Below, piece by piece: positions 39,545 through 48,448 of a stretch of DNA of 64,000 bases (position 1 is the stretch's first letter; every line of letters starts with the position of its first letter). Under the pieces are notes generated by a model. It worked only from the letters and a program-made list of their open reading frames with translations. It did no database searches and had not been told where the DNA came from. Made by a program: the position numbers and the translations under genes. The stretch covers positions 186,001 to 250,000 of the forward strand of contig NZ_CAKKMV010000004.1 of the NCBI RefSeq assembly GCF_918697865.1, given 5' to 3'. The stretch comes from Massilia sp. Bi118. Lineage in GTDB: Bacteria > Pseudomonadota > Gammaproteobacteria > Burkholderiales > Burkholderiaceae_D.

Positions 39545-40099
39545 ATGTGGCTTGAACGCCTGCCTGATCGTGCCAGCTGCGCGTGTACCCCCTCCAGGAA
39601 CCGTCTGGAGAAGTCCCTTATCGGGAAAATTTCGCCAGTCCTCGTGATTGTTTTTGCCTTGATAAATGCGAGTGGGTGCAGCTCAATGAATAATGGATCG
39701 CAAAATACCAGCCAGATCGAAGCCGAGGTCAATGATGCATTCAGAGGATTGGTTGACGCCTCCAGGGCGTTGGACGCGCGCCGCTACCTTGACTATGTCG
39801 ACAAAGAGAAATTTACCGGATCAAATGCAGAGGGGAAGGTGTGGCACTCGTTCGACAATCTGGAAGCGCTGATTTCTTCAGGATTCCCGATGGTCGAGGA
39901 GATCGTTTCTCTTGAATTCTCGAATGTTAAAGTGACCGTTATTAATCCATCGACGGCGATTCTGGTGAATGAATACAAGCAGACCATCCTCCTCAAAAAC
40001 AAGGATCTGGTTAAACAAGCCGGCGGCGGCACGCAAGTCTGGTCCAAATCCGGAAAGGGATGGAAGCTGGTCAGTATCTCCGACAGTCACGCGAAATAG
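39545..40099 (+). CDS. Putative lipoprotein with NTF2/DUF4440-like domain
   Basis: A 184-residue protein. A basic N-terminus and hydrophobic stretch (ISPVLVIVFALINASGC) lead to a lipobox-like ASGC, with Cys near residue 45. The mature part (QIEAEVNDAFRGLVDASRALDARRYLDYVD, VWHSFDNLEALISSGF, GWKLVSISDSH) resembles the small cone-fold of SnoaL/DUF4440 proteins. The codon usage is clearly AT-richer than that of its neighbours, which hints at recent acquisition. The true start may be internal, at an ATG closer to the signal. No partner genes: it ends in a terminator shared with the convergent transporter. Confidence 0.7.
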   Translation: MWLERLPDRASCACTPSRNRLEKSLIGKISPVLVIVFALINASGCSSMNNGSQNTSQIEAEVNDAFRGLVDASRALDARRYLDYVDKEKFTGSNAEGKVWHSFDNLEALISSGFPMVEEIVSLEFSNVKVTVINPSTAILVNEYKQTILLKNKDLVKQAGGGTQVWSKSGKGWKLVSISDSHAK

Positions 40100-40101
40100 A
40101 A

Positions 40102-40123
40102 AAAGCCGCCCGCAGGCGGCTTT
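40102..40123. terminator. Bidirectional rho-independent terminator
   Basis: AAAGCCGCC-CGCA-GGCGGCTTT, a perfect 9-bp stem with 4-base loop. It stands between the lipoprotein stop (40099) and the convergent MHS transporter stop (40144), with A-run and T-rich flanks on either side. Confidence 0.85.
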
Positions 40124-40143
40124 CGTTCATGGGCAGCGCGGAT

Positions 40144-41847
40144 TCAATCGGCCGCGTAGATATTGTTGTCCTTGGTCTCACGCAGGAACAAGGCCCCGAT
40201 CACGACGGTAATCGCCGCAAACACGATCGGATACCACAGGCCGTAGTAGATGTCGCCCTTGGCCGCCACCAGCGCGAAGGAGATCGTCGGCAGCAGGCCG
40301 CCGAACCAGCCGTTGCCGATGTGGTAGGGCAGGGACATCGAGGTGTAGCGGATGCGGGTCGGGAACATTTCGACCAGCATGGCCGCGATCGGGCCGTAGA
40401 CCATGGTCACGTACAGCATCAGCACGAACAGCAGCAGCACCACCATCGGCTTGTTGATGGCGGCCGGATCGGCTTTTGCCGGGTAGCCCGCGGTCTTCAC
40501 CGCTTCGCCCAGGTCTTTTTTCAGTGCCGCTTCCCGGTCCTTGCTGGCCTTGTCGAAGTCGCGGCCGCTGGCGTTCATGGTGGCGTTGAAGGACGGGTAG
40601 ACCTTGTCGCCGACGTGCACGCTGGCGATAGTGCCTGCCGGCGCCGGCTGGACCGTGTAGCTGACGGAAGCGGCGGTCAGCTGGGCCGTCGCGATGTCGC
40701 AGGACGAGGGGAACTTCTCGGTGCCGGTCAGCTTGACCTGGAAGTTACAGGAGGCCGGGTCGGCCACGACCACCACCGGCGAGTTCGCCAGGGCGTTGGC
40801 CAGGGCCGGGTTGCCGTAGGTGGTCAGGCCCTTGAACAGCGGGAAGTAGGTCAGCGCCGCCAGCAGGCAGCCGGCCAGGATGATGGGCTTGCGGCCGATG
40901 CGGTCGGACATCGAGCCGAAGAAGATGAAGAAGGGCGTGGCGAGGGCGAGCGCGATCGCCAGCAGGATGTAGGCCGTGGCCGCTTCGATCTTCAGGGTCT
41001 GGGTCAGGTAGAACAGGGCGTAGAACTGGCCGGTGTACCAGACCACGGCCTGGCCCATCACGATGCCGAGCGCCAGCAGCGCGATCTTGGCGTTACCCCA
41101 TGCCAGGAAGGCTTCCGACAGCGGCGCCTTCGAGGTCTTGCCCTCGGACTTCATCTTGGCGAAGGCCGGCGACTCGTTCATCGACAGGCGGATCCACACC
41201 GAGATGCCGAGCAGCAGGACCGACACCAGGAAGGGAATGCGCCAGCCCCAGGCATCGAAGGCGGCGGGTTCCATCGCGGTGCGCACGCCCAGGATCACCA
41301 GCAGCGACAGGAACAGGCCCAGCGTGGCGGTGGTCTGTATCCAGGCGGTGAAGTAGCCGCGGCGGCCTTCAGGCGCGTGCTCGGCCACGTAGGTGGCGGC
41401 GCCGCCGTACTCGCCGCCCAGGGCCAGGCCCTGCAGGATGCGCAGCGAGACGAGGATGATGGGCGCGGCGATACCGATCGAGGCATAGCCCGGCAGCAGG
41501 CCGACCACGAAGGTCGAGCCGCCCATGATGAGGATGGTGACCAGGAAGGTGTACTTCCGCCCGATCATGTCGCCGAGGCGGCCGAAGACCAGTGCGCCGA
41601 ACGGACGCACGATGAAGCCGGCGGCGAAGGCCAGCAGGGCGAAGATGAAGCCGGTGGTGGGGTCGCCGACGCCCGCGAAGAACTGCTTGGCGATGACGGC
41701 GGCGAGCGAGCCGTAGAGGTAGAAGTCATACCATTCGAAAATGGTGCCGAGGGAAGAAGCGAAGATGACCTTGCGTTCTTCCTTCGTCAGCCCGCGGGCG
41801 GTAGGCGACGCCTTCCCGCCGGCGGTCATGCCGGGTGTGATAGCCAT
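40144..41847 (-). CDS. MHS-type major facilitator transporter with a large extracytoplasmic insert
   Basis: A 567-residue proton symporter relative of ProP/ShiA. The family marks are GTIFEWYDFYLYGSLA near the N-terminus, RPFGALVFGRLGDMIGRKYTF, LRILQGLALGGEYGGAATYVAEHAP and, after the insert, MLVEMFPTRIRYTSMSLPYHIGNG. Between helices 8 and 9 (about 355-465) there is a hydrophilic insert of some 110 residues with two cysteines (ASCNF and SSCDI) and a beta-rich start. Plain MHS proteins are about 430-500 residues long. Likely substrates are carboxylates or compatible solutes. Preceded by a 162-bp gap with no gene. Confidence 0.9.
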   Translation of the reverse strand: MAITPGMTAGGKASPTARGLTKEERKVIFASSLGTIFEWYDFYLYGSLAAVIAKQFFAGVGDPTTGFIFALLAFAAGFIVRPFGALVFGRLGDMIGRKYTFLVTILIMGGSTFVVGLLPGYASIGIAAPIILVSLRILQGLALGGEYGGAATYVAEHAPEGRRGYFTAWIQTTATLGLFLSLLVILGVRTAMEPAAFDAWGWRIPFLVSVLLLGISVWIRLSMNESPAFAKMKSEGKTSKAPLSEAFLAWGNAKIALLALGIVMGQAVVWYTGQFYALFYLTQTLKIEAATAYILLAIALALATPFFIFFGSMSDRIGRKPIILAGCLLAALTYFPLFKGLTTYGNPALANALANSPVVVVADPASCNFQVKLTGTEKFPSSCDIATAQLTAASVSYTVQPAPAGTIASVHVGDKVYPSFNATMNASGRDFDKASKDREAALKKDLGEAVKTAGYPAKADPAAINKPMVVLLLFVLMLYVTMVYGPIAAMLVEMFPTRIRYTSMSLPYHIGNGWFGGLLPTISFALVAAKGDIYYGLWYPIVFAAITVVIGALFLRETKDNNIYAAD

Positions 41848-42009
41848 TGTTAGTCTCCGTAATGAGTTGTAATGTTCAATGGATAGCCGATATTTACGCC
41901 AGCTACGGCAGCGACTCTGCGCCGCGAAACTTACGCGATGCTTGCTCCAAGCTTACACGAAACTTACGGATGAGCCGTCTCGCGGCGACCCCATGCACAG
42001 GGGGTGAGA

Positions 42010-43023
42010 TCAGGCGTCCTTGGCTGTTGGACCGGCGTCCGCTTCTGGAGTTTCCTCGTTTACTTTGGCGTACTTATAAGCTTCGGCGGAACGTTCCAGC
42101 GCGAGGCCCAGGGTGGTGGTCAGTTCGCTCTGCGGCGTGCCCTGGCGCAGTTGCTGCGAGGCGAAAGTATTGCGCAGCGTGCGCCCGCCGGCGCGCGGCA
42201 CGGCCAGCTCGGCGCGCTCGAAAGTCGCCTTGACCTGGCGGTAGACGGTGGCCTTGTGCAGCGGCTCGCCCTCCAGGTTGGCGGGGAACACCAGCGCGCC
42301 GGGAATCTTCAATTCTGCGCGCTCGGCCAGCCAGGCCGTCAGCTCGGCCACGCCTTCCTTCGGCAGCGTGGTCGTGTGTTCGTAGCTGGTGGGGTGCTTG
42401 TGCTCGGGCGTGATATTCAGCGTGAGACCGCCTTCGACGTCGCGCTGGCGGCCGATCTCGTCCACCAGCAGGCCGATCGCCTCGGCCACGCGCAGGCCGG
42501 CCAGCGCCATCGTCACCTGCATCGCACGGTCGCGGCGGCGCTTCCAGCCCGAAGCCTTGCCTTCGTCGTCGGCCGGCTGGCCGGGCAGGGCGGCGAGGAA
42601 GCGCTGCAGCTCGTCGGCGTTCAGGGCCGTCATCGGCGCGTCGCGGGTGATCTGGGCGCGGTCGATGCCGACGATGGCGTCGCGCGCCGGGTTGGGCGCA
42701 CGCTCCAGGTACTCGTAGCAGCGCTCCAGCAGGCGCAGGTAGCGGTAGGCGATCTTGCTGTTCAGGTCGCGATGGCCGTCGTGGGCCAGCTGGACGAAGC
42801 GGTGCAGGTCACGCGCGGTGACGGTCGAGATCTTCAGGCCTTCCTCCAGCATCCAGGCGGCGAACTTGCCGAACATGAAGCGGTAGATGGCCGCGGACTC
42901 GGGCGAGACCGGCTTCGGGATCAGGTCGCGCTGCCGGCTCGAGGTCAGCACGAAGTCGGGCGAGGCCACGAAGGCGGCGAAGTTTTTGACGGGATTGGCG
43001 TCCCAGGCGGCGAGTTTGCTCAT
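42010..43023 (-). CDS. Tyrosine recombinase/integrase family protein with non-standard active site
   Basis: A 337-residue phage-integrase-fold protein. The N-terminal core-binding domain is about 25-140. The catalytic domain has the first Arg in MALAGLRVAEAIGL, a Lys in the beta-hairpin region (EHKHPTSYEHTTTLPKEG), the second Arg in GGRTLRNTFASQQLRQG and the Tyr in AEAYKYAK. The His of the HxxR box is replaced (R-T-L-R) and the later LGH is LGL, so two usual catalytic histidines are missing. No phage or island genes adjoin it. Two exact 15-bp repeats lie upstream. It could be a domesticated recombinase or DNA-binding protein. Confidence 0.82.
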   Translation of the reverse strand: MSKLAAWDANPVKNFAAFVASPDFVLTSSRQRDLIPKPVSPESAAIYRFMFGKFAAWMLEEGLKISTVTARDLHRFVQLAHDGHRDLNSKIAYRYLRLLERCYEYLERAPNPARDAIVGIDRAQITRDAPMTALNADELQRFLAALPGQPADDEGKASGWKRRRDRAMQVTMALAGLRVAEAIGLLVDEIGRQRDVEGGLTLNITPEHKHPTSYEHTTTLPKEGVAELTAWLAERAELKIPGALVFPANLEGEPLHKATVYRQVKATFERAELAVPRAGGRTLRNTFASQQLRQGTPQSELTTTLGLALERSAEAYKYAKVNEETPEADAGPTAKDA

Positions 43024-43028
43024 GCCTC

Positions 43029-43134
43029 ATTCTGCAACTAACCGAGAAGTCATGCAAATGGCTACAGTGCGCGGCCAGGGGCATCCGTCCGCGCTGTCCA
43101 CGTCGCCGCTGTCGAAAGAATTCTGCAACTAACC
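43029..43134. repeat. Paired 15-bp direct repeats upstream of the recombinase
   Basis: ATTCTGCAACTAACC occurs at 43029-43043 and again at 43120-43134 in the same orientation, with starts 91 bp apart. The first copy ends 6 bases before the recombinase start codon. They could be recombinase core or arm sites, repeated operators, or a small duplication. The DNA between them has no gene. Confidence 0.7.
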
Positions 43135-43271
43135 CACTTGCGACGCAAAACAAATAAAAAACCGGCCGCCAGCCAGAGCGGGGCGGCGAATCCGCCCACA
43201 CTCGCCATCCCGGCAGCGAAGCGTTATGCTCTTTGTTATCCGTTCGTTGACTCAAAAAGGGAAAAGAAACC

Positions 43272-43583
43272 ATGCTCAAGCACATCGTCATGTGGAAACT
43301 GAAGGAACATGCCGAAGGCGCGGACCGCGCCGCCAACGCGCGCGAGATGAAGCGGCGGCTCGACGAATGCGCGCACATCGTGCCCGGCATCCTCAAGTTC
43401 GAAGTGACGCTGGCCCAGCCGGGACTGGAAGCGACCTACGACGTGGTGCTGTACTCGGAATTCGAGAACAAGGCCGCGCTCGAATCCTACGCCAAACACC
43501 CGACCCACCACGCGCTGGTGCCCTTCATCGGCGCCATTCGCGAAGCCCGCCAATGCATGGACTACGAAGTCCAGGAAGGCTGA
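43272..43583 (+). CDS. Dabb (stress-response A/B barrel) family protein
   Basis: A 103-residue single-domain protein. LKHIVMWKLKEHAEG, the His near the start, and the late YAKHPTHHALVPFIGAI are the Dabb hallmark; the fold is a dimeric ferredoxin-like barrel. Such proteins occur as small binding proteins or enzymes in aromatic or polyketide metabolism and in stress response. AGGGAAAAGAAACC precedes the ATG. It is followed after 2 bp by an SDR gene, so the two share a transcript. Confidence 0.9.
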   Translation: MLKHIVMWKLKEHAEGADRAANAREMKRRLDECAHIVPGILKFEVTLAQPGLEATYDVVLYSEFENKAALESYAKHPTHHALVPFIGAIREARQCMDYEVQEG

Positions 43584-43585
43584 GC

Positions 43586-44368
<783 letters not shown>

Positions 44369-44390
44369 ACGTCCGGCACGAGGAGAAAGC

Positions 44391-45296
44391 ATGAAGCAGT
44401 TCGAGGGACGGGTCGCCGTCATCACCGGCGCGGCGAGCGGCCTGGGGCGCGAGTTCGCGAATACCGCGGCGTCGCTGGGCATGAAGCTGGTATTGGCTGA
44501 CGTCGACGCCAGGGGTCTGGAGCGCGCGACCGATGAATTGCAGGCCGGCGGCGCCGAGGTGATCTCGATGGTCGTCGACGTCAGCAAGCGCGAGCACGTC
44601 GAGGAGCTGGCGGATGCGGCGATGATCCGCTTCCACGGCGTGCACCTGGTTTTCAATAACGCCGGCGTCGCCGCGGGCGGGCTGATCTGGGAGAACAGCG
44701 AGGCCGACTGGGAATGGGTGCTGGGCGTGAACCTGTGGGGCGTGATCCACGGCGTGCGCGTGTTCACGCCCATCATGCTCGAGTGCGCGCGCCGCGACCC
44801 GCACTACGAGGGCCACATCGTCAACACGGCGTCGATGGCCGGCCTGCTGAATCCGCCGGCGATGGGCGTCTACAACGTCAGCAAGCATGCGGTGGTGTCC
44901 TTGAGCGAGACCCTGTACCACGACCTGCGCCTGGTTGATGCGCCGGTCCAGGCCTCGGTGCTGTGCCCGTACTTCGTGCCGACCGGGATCACCCAGTCGG
45001 AGGCGCACCGTCCGCACGATCTGGAAAACGACGATGGGCCGACCGCCAGCCAGCAGGCGGCGCATACCCTGGTGAGCAAGGCGGTCGAGTCGGGCAAGGT
45101 GTCGGCGGCGGATGTGGCGCGCATCACCTTCGAGGCGGTGCGCGAGGGACGCTTCTATATCTATTCGCATCCGCAGCTGCTGCGCGGCGTGGCCGAGCGC
45201 ATGGACGCGATCGTGCAGGGACAGCCGCCGGCCGATGCCTATGCGGCGACGCCGCAGCTTACACAGGTGCTGAAGGCCGGGCTGAAGAAGGGCTGA
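44391..45296 (+). CDS. Short-chain dehydrogenase/reductase (SDR), copy B
   Basis: A 301-residue SDR. TGAASGLGREFA near residue 12, NNAGVAAGGLIW, NTASMAGLLNPP and YNVSKHAV (Tyr/Lys) are present. The C-terminal extension beyond the classical fold (ITFEAVREGRFYIYSHPQLLRGV) is typical of larger SDRs acting on hydrophobic substrates. AGGAGA lies 6 bases before the ATG. Third gene of a Dabb-SDR-SDR operon; the last 38 bp overlap the convergent LysR gene. Confidence 0.9.
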   Translation: MKQFEGRVAVITGAASGLGREFANTAASLGMKLVLADVDARGLERATDELQAGGAEVISMVVDVSKREHVEELADAAMIRFHGVHLVFNNAGVAAGGLIWENSEADWEWVLGVNLWGVIHGVRVFTPIMLECARRDPHYEGHIVNTASMAGLLNPPAMGVYNVSKHAVVSLSETLYHDLRLVDAPVQASVLCPYFVPTGITQSEAHRPHDLENDDGPTASQQAAHTLVSKAVESGKVSAADVARITFEAVREGRFYIYSHPQLLRGVAERMDAIVQGQPPADAYAATPQLTQVLKAGLKKG

Positions 45297-46173
45297 GCGC
45301 GAGCAGCAGGCCGCGCAGCCAGGCATGCGCCTGGTCGGCGTCCATGCGCGGATGCCACAGCATCGATACCGCGATGCCGGGCAGTTCGAAGGGCAGGGCG
45401 AAGCTGTGCAGGCCTTCGCGCAGGCGTCCCGTATGCCGCTCCGGCACGGTGGCGACGAGATCGGAGCCGCGCGCTAGCGCGAGGGCGTCCGCGAAGCCGC
45501 CGACGGTGGCCGCGATGCGGCGTTGCAGGCCCAGTCCCGCCAGGACATCGTCGACGGCATTCCGCTCGCGTCCGCGGCGCGAGACCAGAACATGCGCCGC
45601 CGCCGCATAGCGGGCCGGCGTCATCGCGCCCTCGACCAGGGCGTGGTCCATCCTCGTCACGCCGACGAAGCGGTCCTGGAACAGGATGCGGGTGCGCAGC
45701 TCGGGACTGGCGTCGGCGCCGACGACACCGGTTTCGAGGTCGACGCTGCCGTCGCGCAGCGGGGCGCTGTCCTTGTCCAGCTTCTGGATGAAACGCAGGC
45801 GCACGCCCGGCGCCTCGGCCGCGACACGCGCGACCAGCGGCGGACCGAAGTTCTCGACGAAGCCGTCGCTGGTGCGGAGCGTGAAGCTGCGCTTGAGTTT
45901 ACCAAGATCGAGCGGGATGGCGGGGCTGAGCATGGCTTTCGCTTCCTCGACCACAGGACCGGTACGAAGACGCAATTCCAGCGCCCTGGGCGTCGGCACC
46001 AGGCCGCGTCCGGCGCGCACCAGCAGTGGATCGCCGCAGGTCTCGCGCAGGCGCGCCAGTGCGCGGCTCATGGCGGAGGCACTGAGCCCAAGGCGGCGTG
46101 CGGCGCGTGCGACATTGCCTTCGGCAAGCAGGACGTCCAGCGTGACGAGCAGGTTGAGATCGGGTGTCGGCAT
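45259..46173 (-). CDS. LysR family transcriptional regulator
   Basis: A 304-residue regulator. The N-terminal helix-turn-helix (5-65) is DLNLLVTLDVLLAEGNVARAARRLGLSASAMSRALARLRE, and the effector domain (about 90-295) follows in NodD/PBP2 style (LKRSFTLRTSDGFVENFGPPL). Divergent from an MFS gene; the intergenic region contains an ATACATG-N10-CATGTAT palindrome. It probably controls that transporter. Confidence 0.92.
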   Translation of the reverse strand: MPTPDLNLLVTLDVLLAEGNVARAARRLGLSASAMSRALARLRETCGDPLLVRAGRGLVPTPRALELRLRTGPVVEEAKAMLSPAIPLDLGKLKRSFTLRTSDGFVENFGPPLVARVAAEAPGVRLRFIQKLDKDSAPLRDGSVDLETGVVGADASPELRTRILFQDRFVGVTRMDHALVEGAMTPARYAAAAHVLVSRRGRERNAVDDVLAGLGLQRRIAATVGGFADALALARGSDLVATVPERHTGRLREGLHSFALPFELPGIAVSMLWHPRMDADQAHAWLRGLLLALSPSSARPSAPV

Positions 46174-46200
46174 GGCTGAACGATAGCACGCCTGGGTACG

Positions 46201-46224
46201 ATACATGGCGTCGCATGCATGTAT
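46201..46224. promoter_or_regulatory. Candidate LysR-type binding palindrome
   Basis: ATACATG (46201-46207) and CATGTAT (46218-46224) are perfect inverted arms around 10 bases, in the 124-bp gap between divergent lysR and MFS genes. LysR-type regulators bind T-N11-A-style dyads. No alignment with a known site was possible. Confidence 0.5.
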
Positions 46225-46297
46225 ATGCTGCAAATGCTGCGTCTTCCGCCATCCATCCGCGCAGGCTAGGCTCCTTTCATACGTCAGGGAGCCGAAC

Positions 46298-47665
46298 ATG
46301 AGCACGAAACCGCATTCCGCCATCCTCGCCAGCCTGTCGCTGGCCACCTTGCTGTCCTCGCTGGGGACCAGTATCAGCAACGTCGCCCTGCCGTCGCTGG
46401 CGCGGGCCTTCGGCGCGCCGCTGCCCGCGGTCCAGTGGGTGGTGCTGGCCTATTTGCTGGGGCTGTCTTCGCTGGTGGTCGCCGCCGGCCGGGCAGGCGA
46501 CGTGCTTGGGAGGAAGCGCCTGCTCCAGGCGGGTCTTGTCCTGTTCAGCGCGTCCGCCGGCTTGTGCGCGCTGGCGCCGTCGCTGCAGGTACTGGTCGGT
46601 GCGCGCGCCCTGCAGGGCGCCGGCGCCGCTGCGATCATGGCACTGACGATCGCGGCCGTCAGGGATGCCTTGCCGGGTGAGGCGACCGGCCGCGCGATGG
46701 GGCTGCTGGGCACGGTCTCGGCGACGGGAACGGCGCTCGGGCCGCCGCTGGGCGGCGCGCTCGTCGGCGTCTGGGGCTGGCCATCCGTCTTCATCGTCCA
46801 GGCCGTGCTCGGCTTGGCAGCACTGTATGGTGTGTCGCGCTTCCTCGCGCCCGACGCCGCCGATCGCAGCCAGCCCCGCTTCGACCACCCGGGCACGCTG
46901 CTGCTGGGCGCGACGCTGACCGCCTACGCCCTGGCGCTGACGCCCGGCGCCGGCGCGCGGCCCCTGTTCCTGCTGCTTGCACTCGGCGGCGCGCTTCTGT
47001 TCGTTCATGTCGAGCGGCGCAGCGCAGCGCCGCTCGTCGAGCTGGGCCTGTTTCGGGACCGCGCGCTGGCGGCGGGATCTGTGACCGGCATGGTGGCGAC
47101 GGCCGTGGTCATGGCGACGCTGGTGGTGGGACCCTTCTACCTGTCCGGCACGCTGGGCCTCGGCGCCGGCCGGATGGGGCTGACGATGGCTGCCGGCCCC
47201 GTGGTCGCCGCGCTCGCCGGCTGGCCTGCCGGCCGCCTGGTCGACCGCTACGGCGCAGCGGCGTGCGCGCTGGCGGGGCTTGCCGGGATGGCGCTCGGCG
47301 CCTGCATTCTCTCGGTGGCCCTGCCGGCGACGGCGGGCGGCTACGCAGCCTCGCTGGCCGTGCTCACCACCGGCTATGCGCTGTTCCAGGCGGCGAACAA
47401 CACGGCAGTGATGAACGGGGCGGCCGCCGGACGGCGCGGTTTGATTTCCGGTTTACTCGGGCTGTCGCGCAACCTCGGCCTGGTGAACGGCGCCGCGCTG
47501 ATGGGCGCCGTGTTCGTGCACATGGCCGGCAATACGGCCGCGCCGGCGGCGATCGCGCAGGGCTTCCAGGCCTGCTTCGGGCTGTCGACCGTATTACTGT
47601 TGCTGGCGATGGCCGGGCTTGCGGCCTTCGCCGTCCGCAAACCCGTTCATCGCCGTCCCGCATGA
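46298..47665 (+). CDS. MFS transporter, drug-efflux type
   Basis: A 455-residue transporter, probably with 14 helices like DHA2 exporters. SISNVALPSLARAFGAPLPAVQWVVLAYLL at the start is the DHA2-type motif D region, followed by GRAGDVLGRKRLL (motif A) and GTALGPPLGGALVGVWGW (motif C, the export motif). The substrate is not known. GGGAG is 8 bases before the ATG. Divergent from lysR, with which it forms a regulator-exporter pair. The last 19 bp overlap the next minus-strand gene. Confidence 0.9.
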   Translation: MSTKPHSAILASLSLATLLSSLGTSISNVALPSLARAFGAPLPAVQWVVLAYLLGLSSLVVAAGRAGDVLGRKRLLQAGLVLFSASAGLCALAPSLQVLVGARALQGAGAAAIMALTIAAVRDALPGEATGRAMGLLGTVSATGTALGPPLGGALVGVWGWPSVFIVQAVLGLAALYGVSRFLAPDAADRSQPRFDHPGTLLLGATLTAYALALTPGAGARPLFLLLALGGALLFVHVERRSAAPLVELGLFRDRALAAGSVTGMVATAVVMATLVVGPFYLSGTLGLGAGRMGLTMAAGPVVAALAGWPAGRLVDRYGAAACALAGLAGMALGACILSVALPATAGGYAASLAVLTTGYALFQAANNTAVMNGAAAGRRGLISGLLGLSRNLGLVNGAALMGAVFVHMAGNTAAPAAIAQGFQACFGLSTVLLLLAMAGLAAFAVRKPVHRRPA

Positions 47666-47991
47666 CGCCGCCACGCCCGGCTCGCGCCAAGGACCAGCAG
47701 CAGCCAGAATGCCGCCGACAGTGCGAGCGGTCCCCATAGCAGATCGTCCTGGCCGATCAACAAGGACAAGGGGTCCCGCGCAACCGAGCCTGTGGGGGAA
47801 GTTGCCTGGCTGTCGGCAAGAAAGGGCAGCGGAAAACCATACGCGAGCACGGGACAGTAAACCGGGACGCCCAGGTTGCCGCAGACCGCAATGACTTGGC
47901 CCGGCACCAGCAAGGACAGGTAAGTCAGGCTGCCGGCGGCCGCAGAAAAGAACACCGCCCGCTTCAGGACTGCCGCCACTCCTACACGCAT
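47647..47991 (-). CDS. Small membrane protein of unknown function
   Basis: A 114-residue protein with an N-terminal helix (AAGSLTYLSLLVPGQVIAVCG) and a C-terminal helix (LLWGPLALSAAFWLLLVLGA), both around 20 residues. The middle 40 residues are polar (LADSQATSPTGSVARDPLS), probably periplasmic. AAGGAAAG stands 7 bases before the ATG, which supports a real gene. It overlaps the MFS gene by 19 bp. No family recognised. Confidence 0.6.
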   Translation of the reverse strand: MRVGVAAVLKRAVFFSAAAGSLTYLSLLVPGQVIAVCGNLGVPVYCPVLAYGFPLPFLADSQATSPTGSVARDPLSLLIGQDDLLWGPLALSAAFWLLLVLGASRAWRRHAGRR

Positions 47992-48065
47992 TCAGCTTTC
48001 CTTCCTATTCGTGTTTCGCTCAGGGGCCTTAGCATTGAGCCATCGGAATCAGTAAGGAGATTATC

Positions 48066-48332
48066 ATGGCTGACAAGAAAGACAAGGCGCAGCAAGACAA
48101 GCAGGACGTGTCCCGCCAGGGCGGCAACGCGGACGAAGGCGAAGCCCACAACAGCCGCTTCCTGCACAGCTCGCCGGAAGCGAATGTGTTCTCGAAAGGT
48201 TCCTCGCAGGCCGACAACAGCGCGCGTTCGCGCGGCGGCGATTCGGCTGCCGGCACCCCGGACGAGGGCAGGCTGGGCGGCTCGGGCGGCACCTCGGCGC
48301 CGGGCACGACGGGTAACGACCCCGACCGCTAA
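48066..48332 (+). CDS. Small disordered hydrophilic protein of unknown function
   Basis: An 88-residue protein rich in Gly, Ser, Asp, Gln and Lys, with no hydrophobic core. Segments are KKDKAQQDKQDVSRQGGN, SRFLHSSPEANVFSKGSS and GGSGGTSAPGTTGNDPDR. TAAGGAGA stands 6 bases before the ATG, so it is translated efficiently. This make-up is like hydrophilin or stress-tolerance proteins. No family recognised. Standing alone between two operons. Confidence 0.7.
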   Translation: MADKKDKAQQDKQDVSRQGGNADEGEAHNSRFLHSSPEANVFSKGSSQADNSARSRGGDSAAGTPDEGRLGGSGGTSAPGTTGNDPDR

Positions 48333-48391
48333 CCCGCAGCGCTCAGGAATCGGGTTCGGCCGGGCGCGCTCTGCGTCCGGCCGCTGCGCGC

Positions 48392-48434
48392 TTGACGCGC
48401 CGACTTTTCGGGTCTAATATGATGACCATCATAT
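48392..48434 (+). promoter_or_regulatory. TetR promoter and operator, site 1
   Basis: TTGACG (-35, 48392-48397), 17 bases, TAATAT (-10, 48415-48420). The palindrome ATATGATG-AC-CATCATAT (48417-48434), 8-bp arms and 2-bp centre, overlaps the -10 and start point, so binding would block transcription of the TetR gene that starts at 48449. Confidence 0.85.
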
Positions 48435-48448
48435 AGAGAGTCAACGCC

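Noticed and set aside
43141..43175. A terminator-like GGCCGG followed by a T-run on the minus strand
   Set aside because: No coding gene ends there and the stem is weak.
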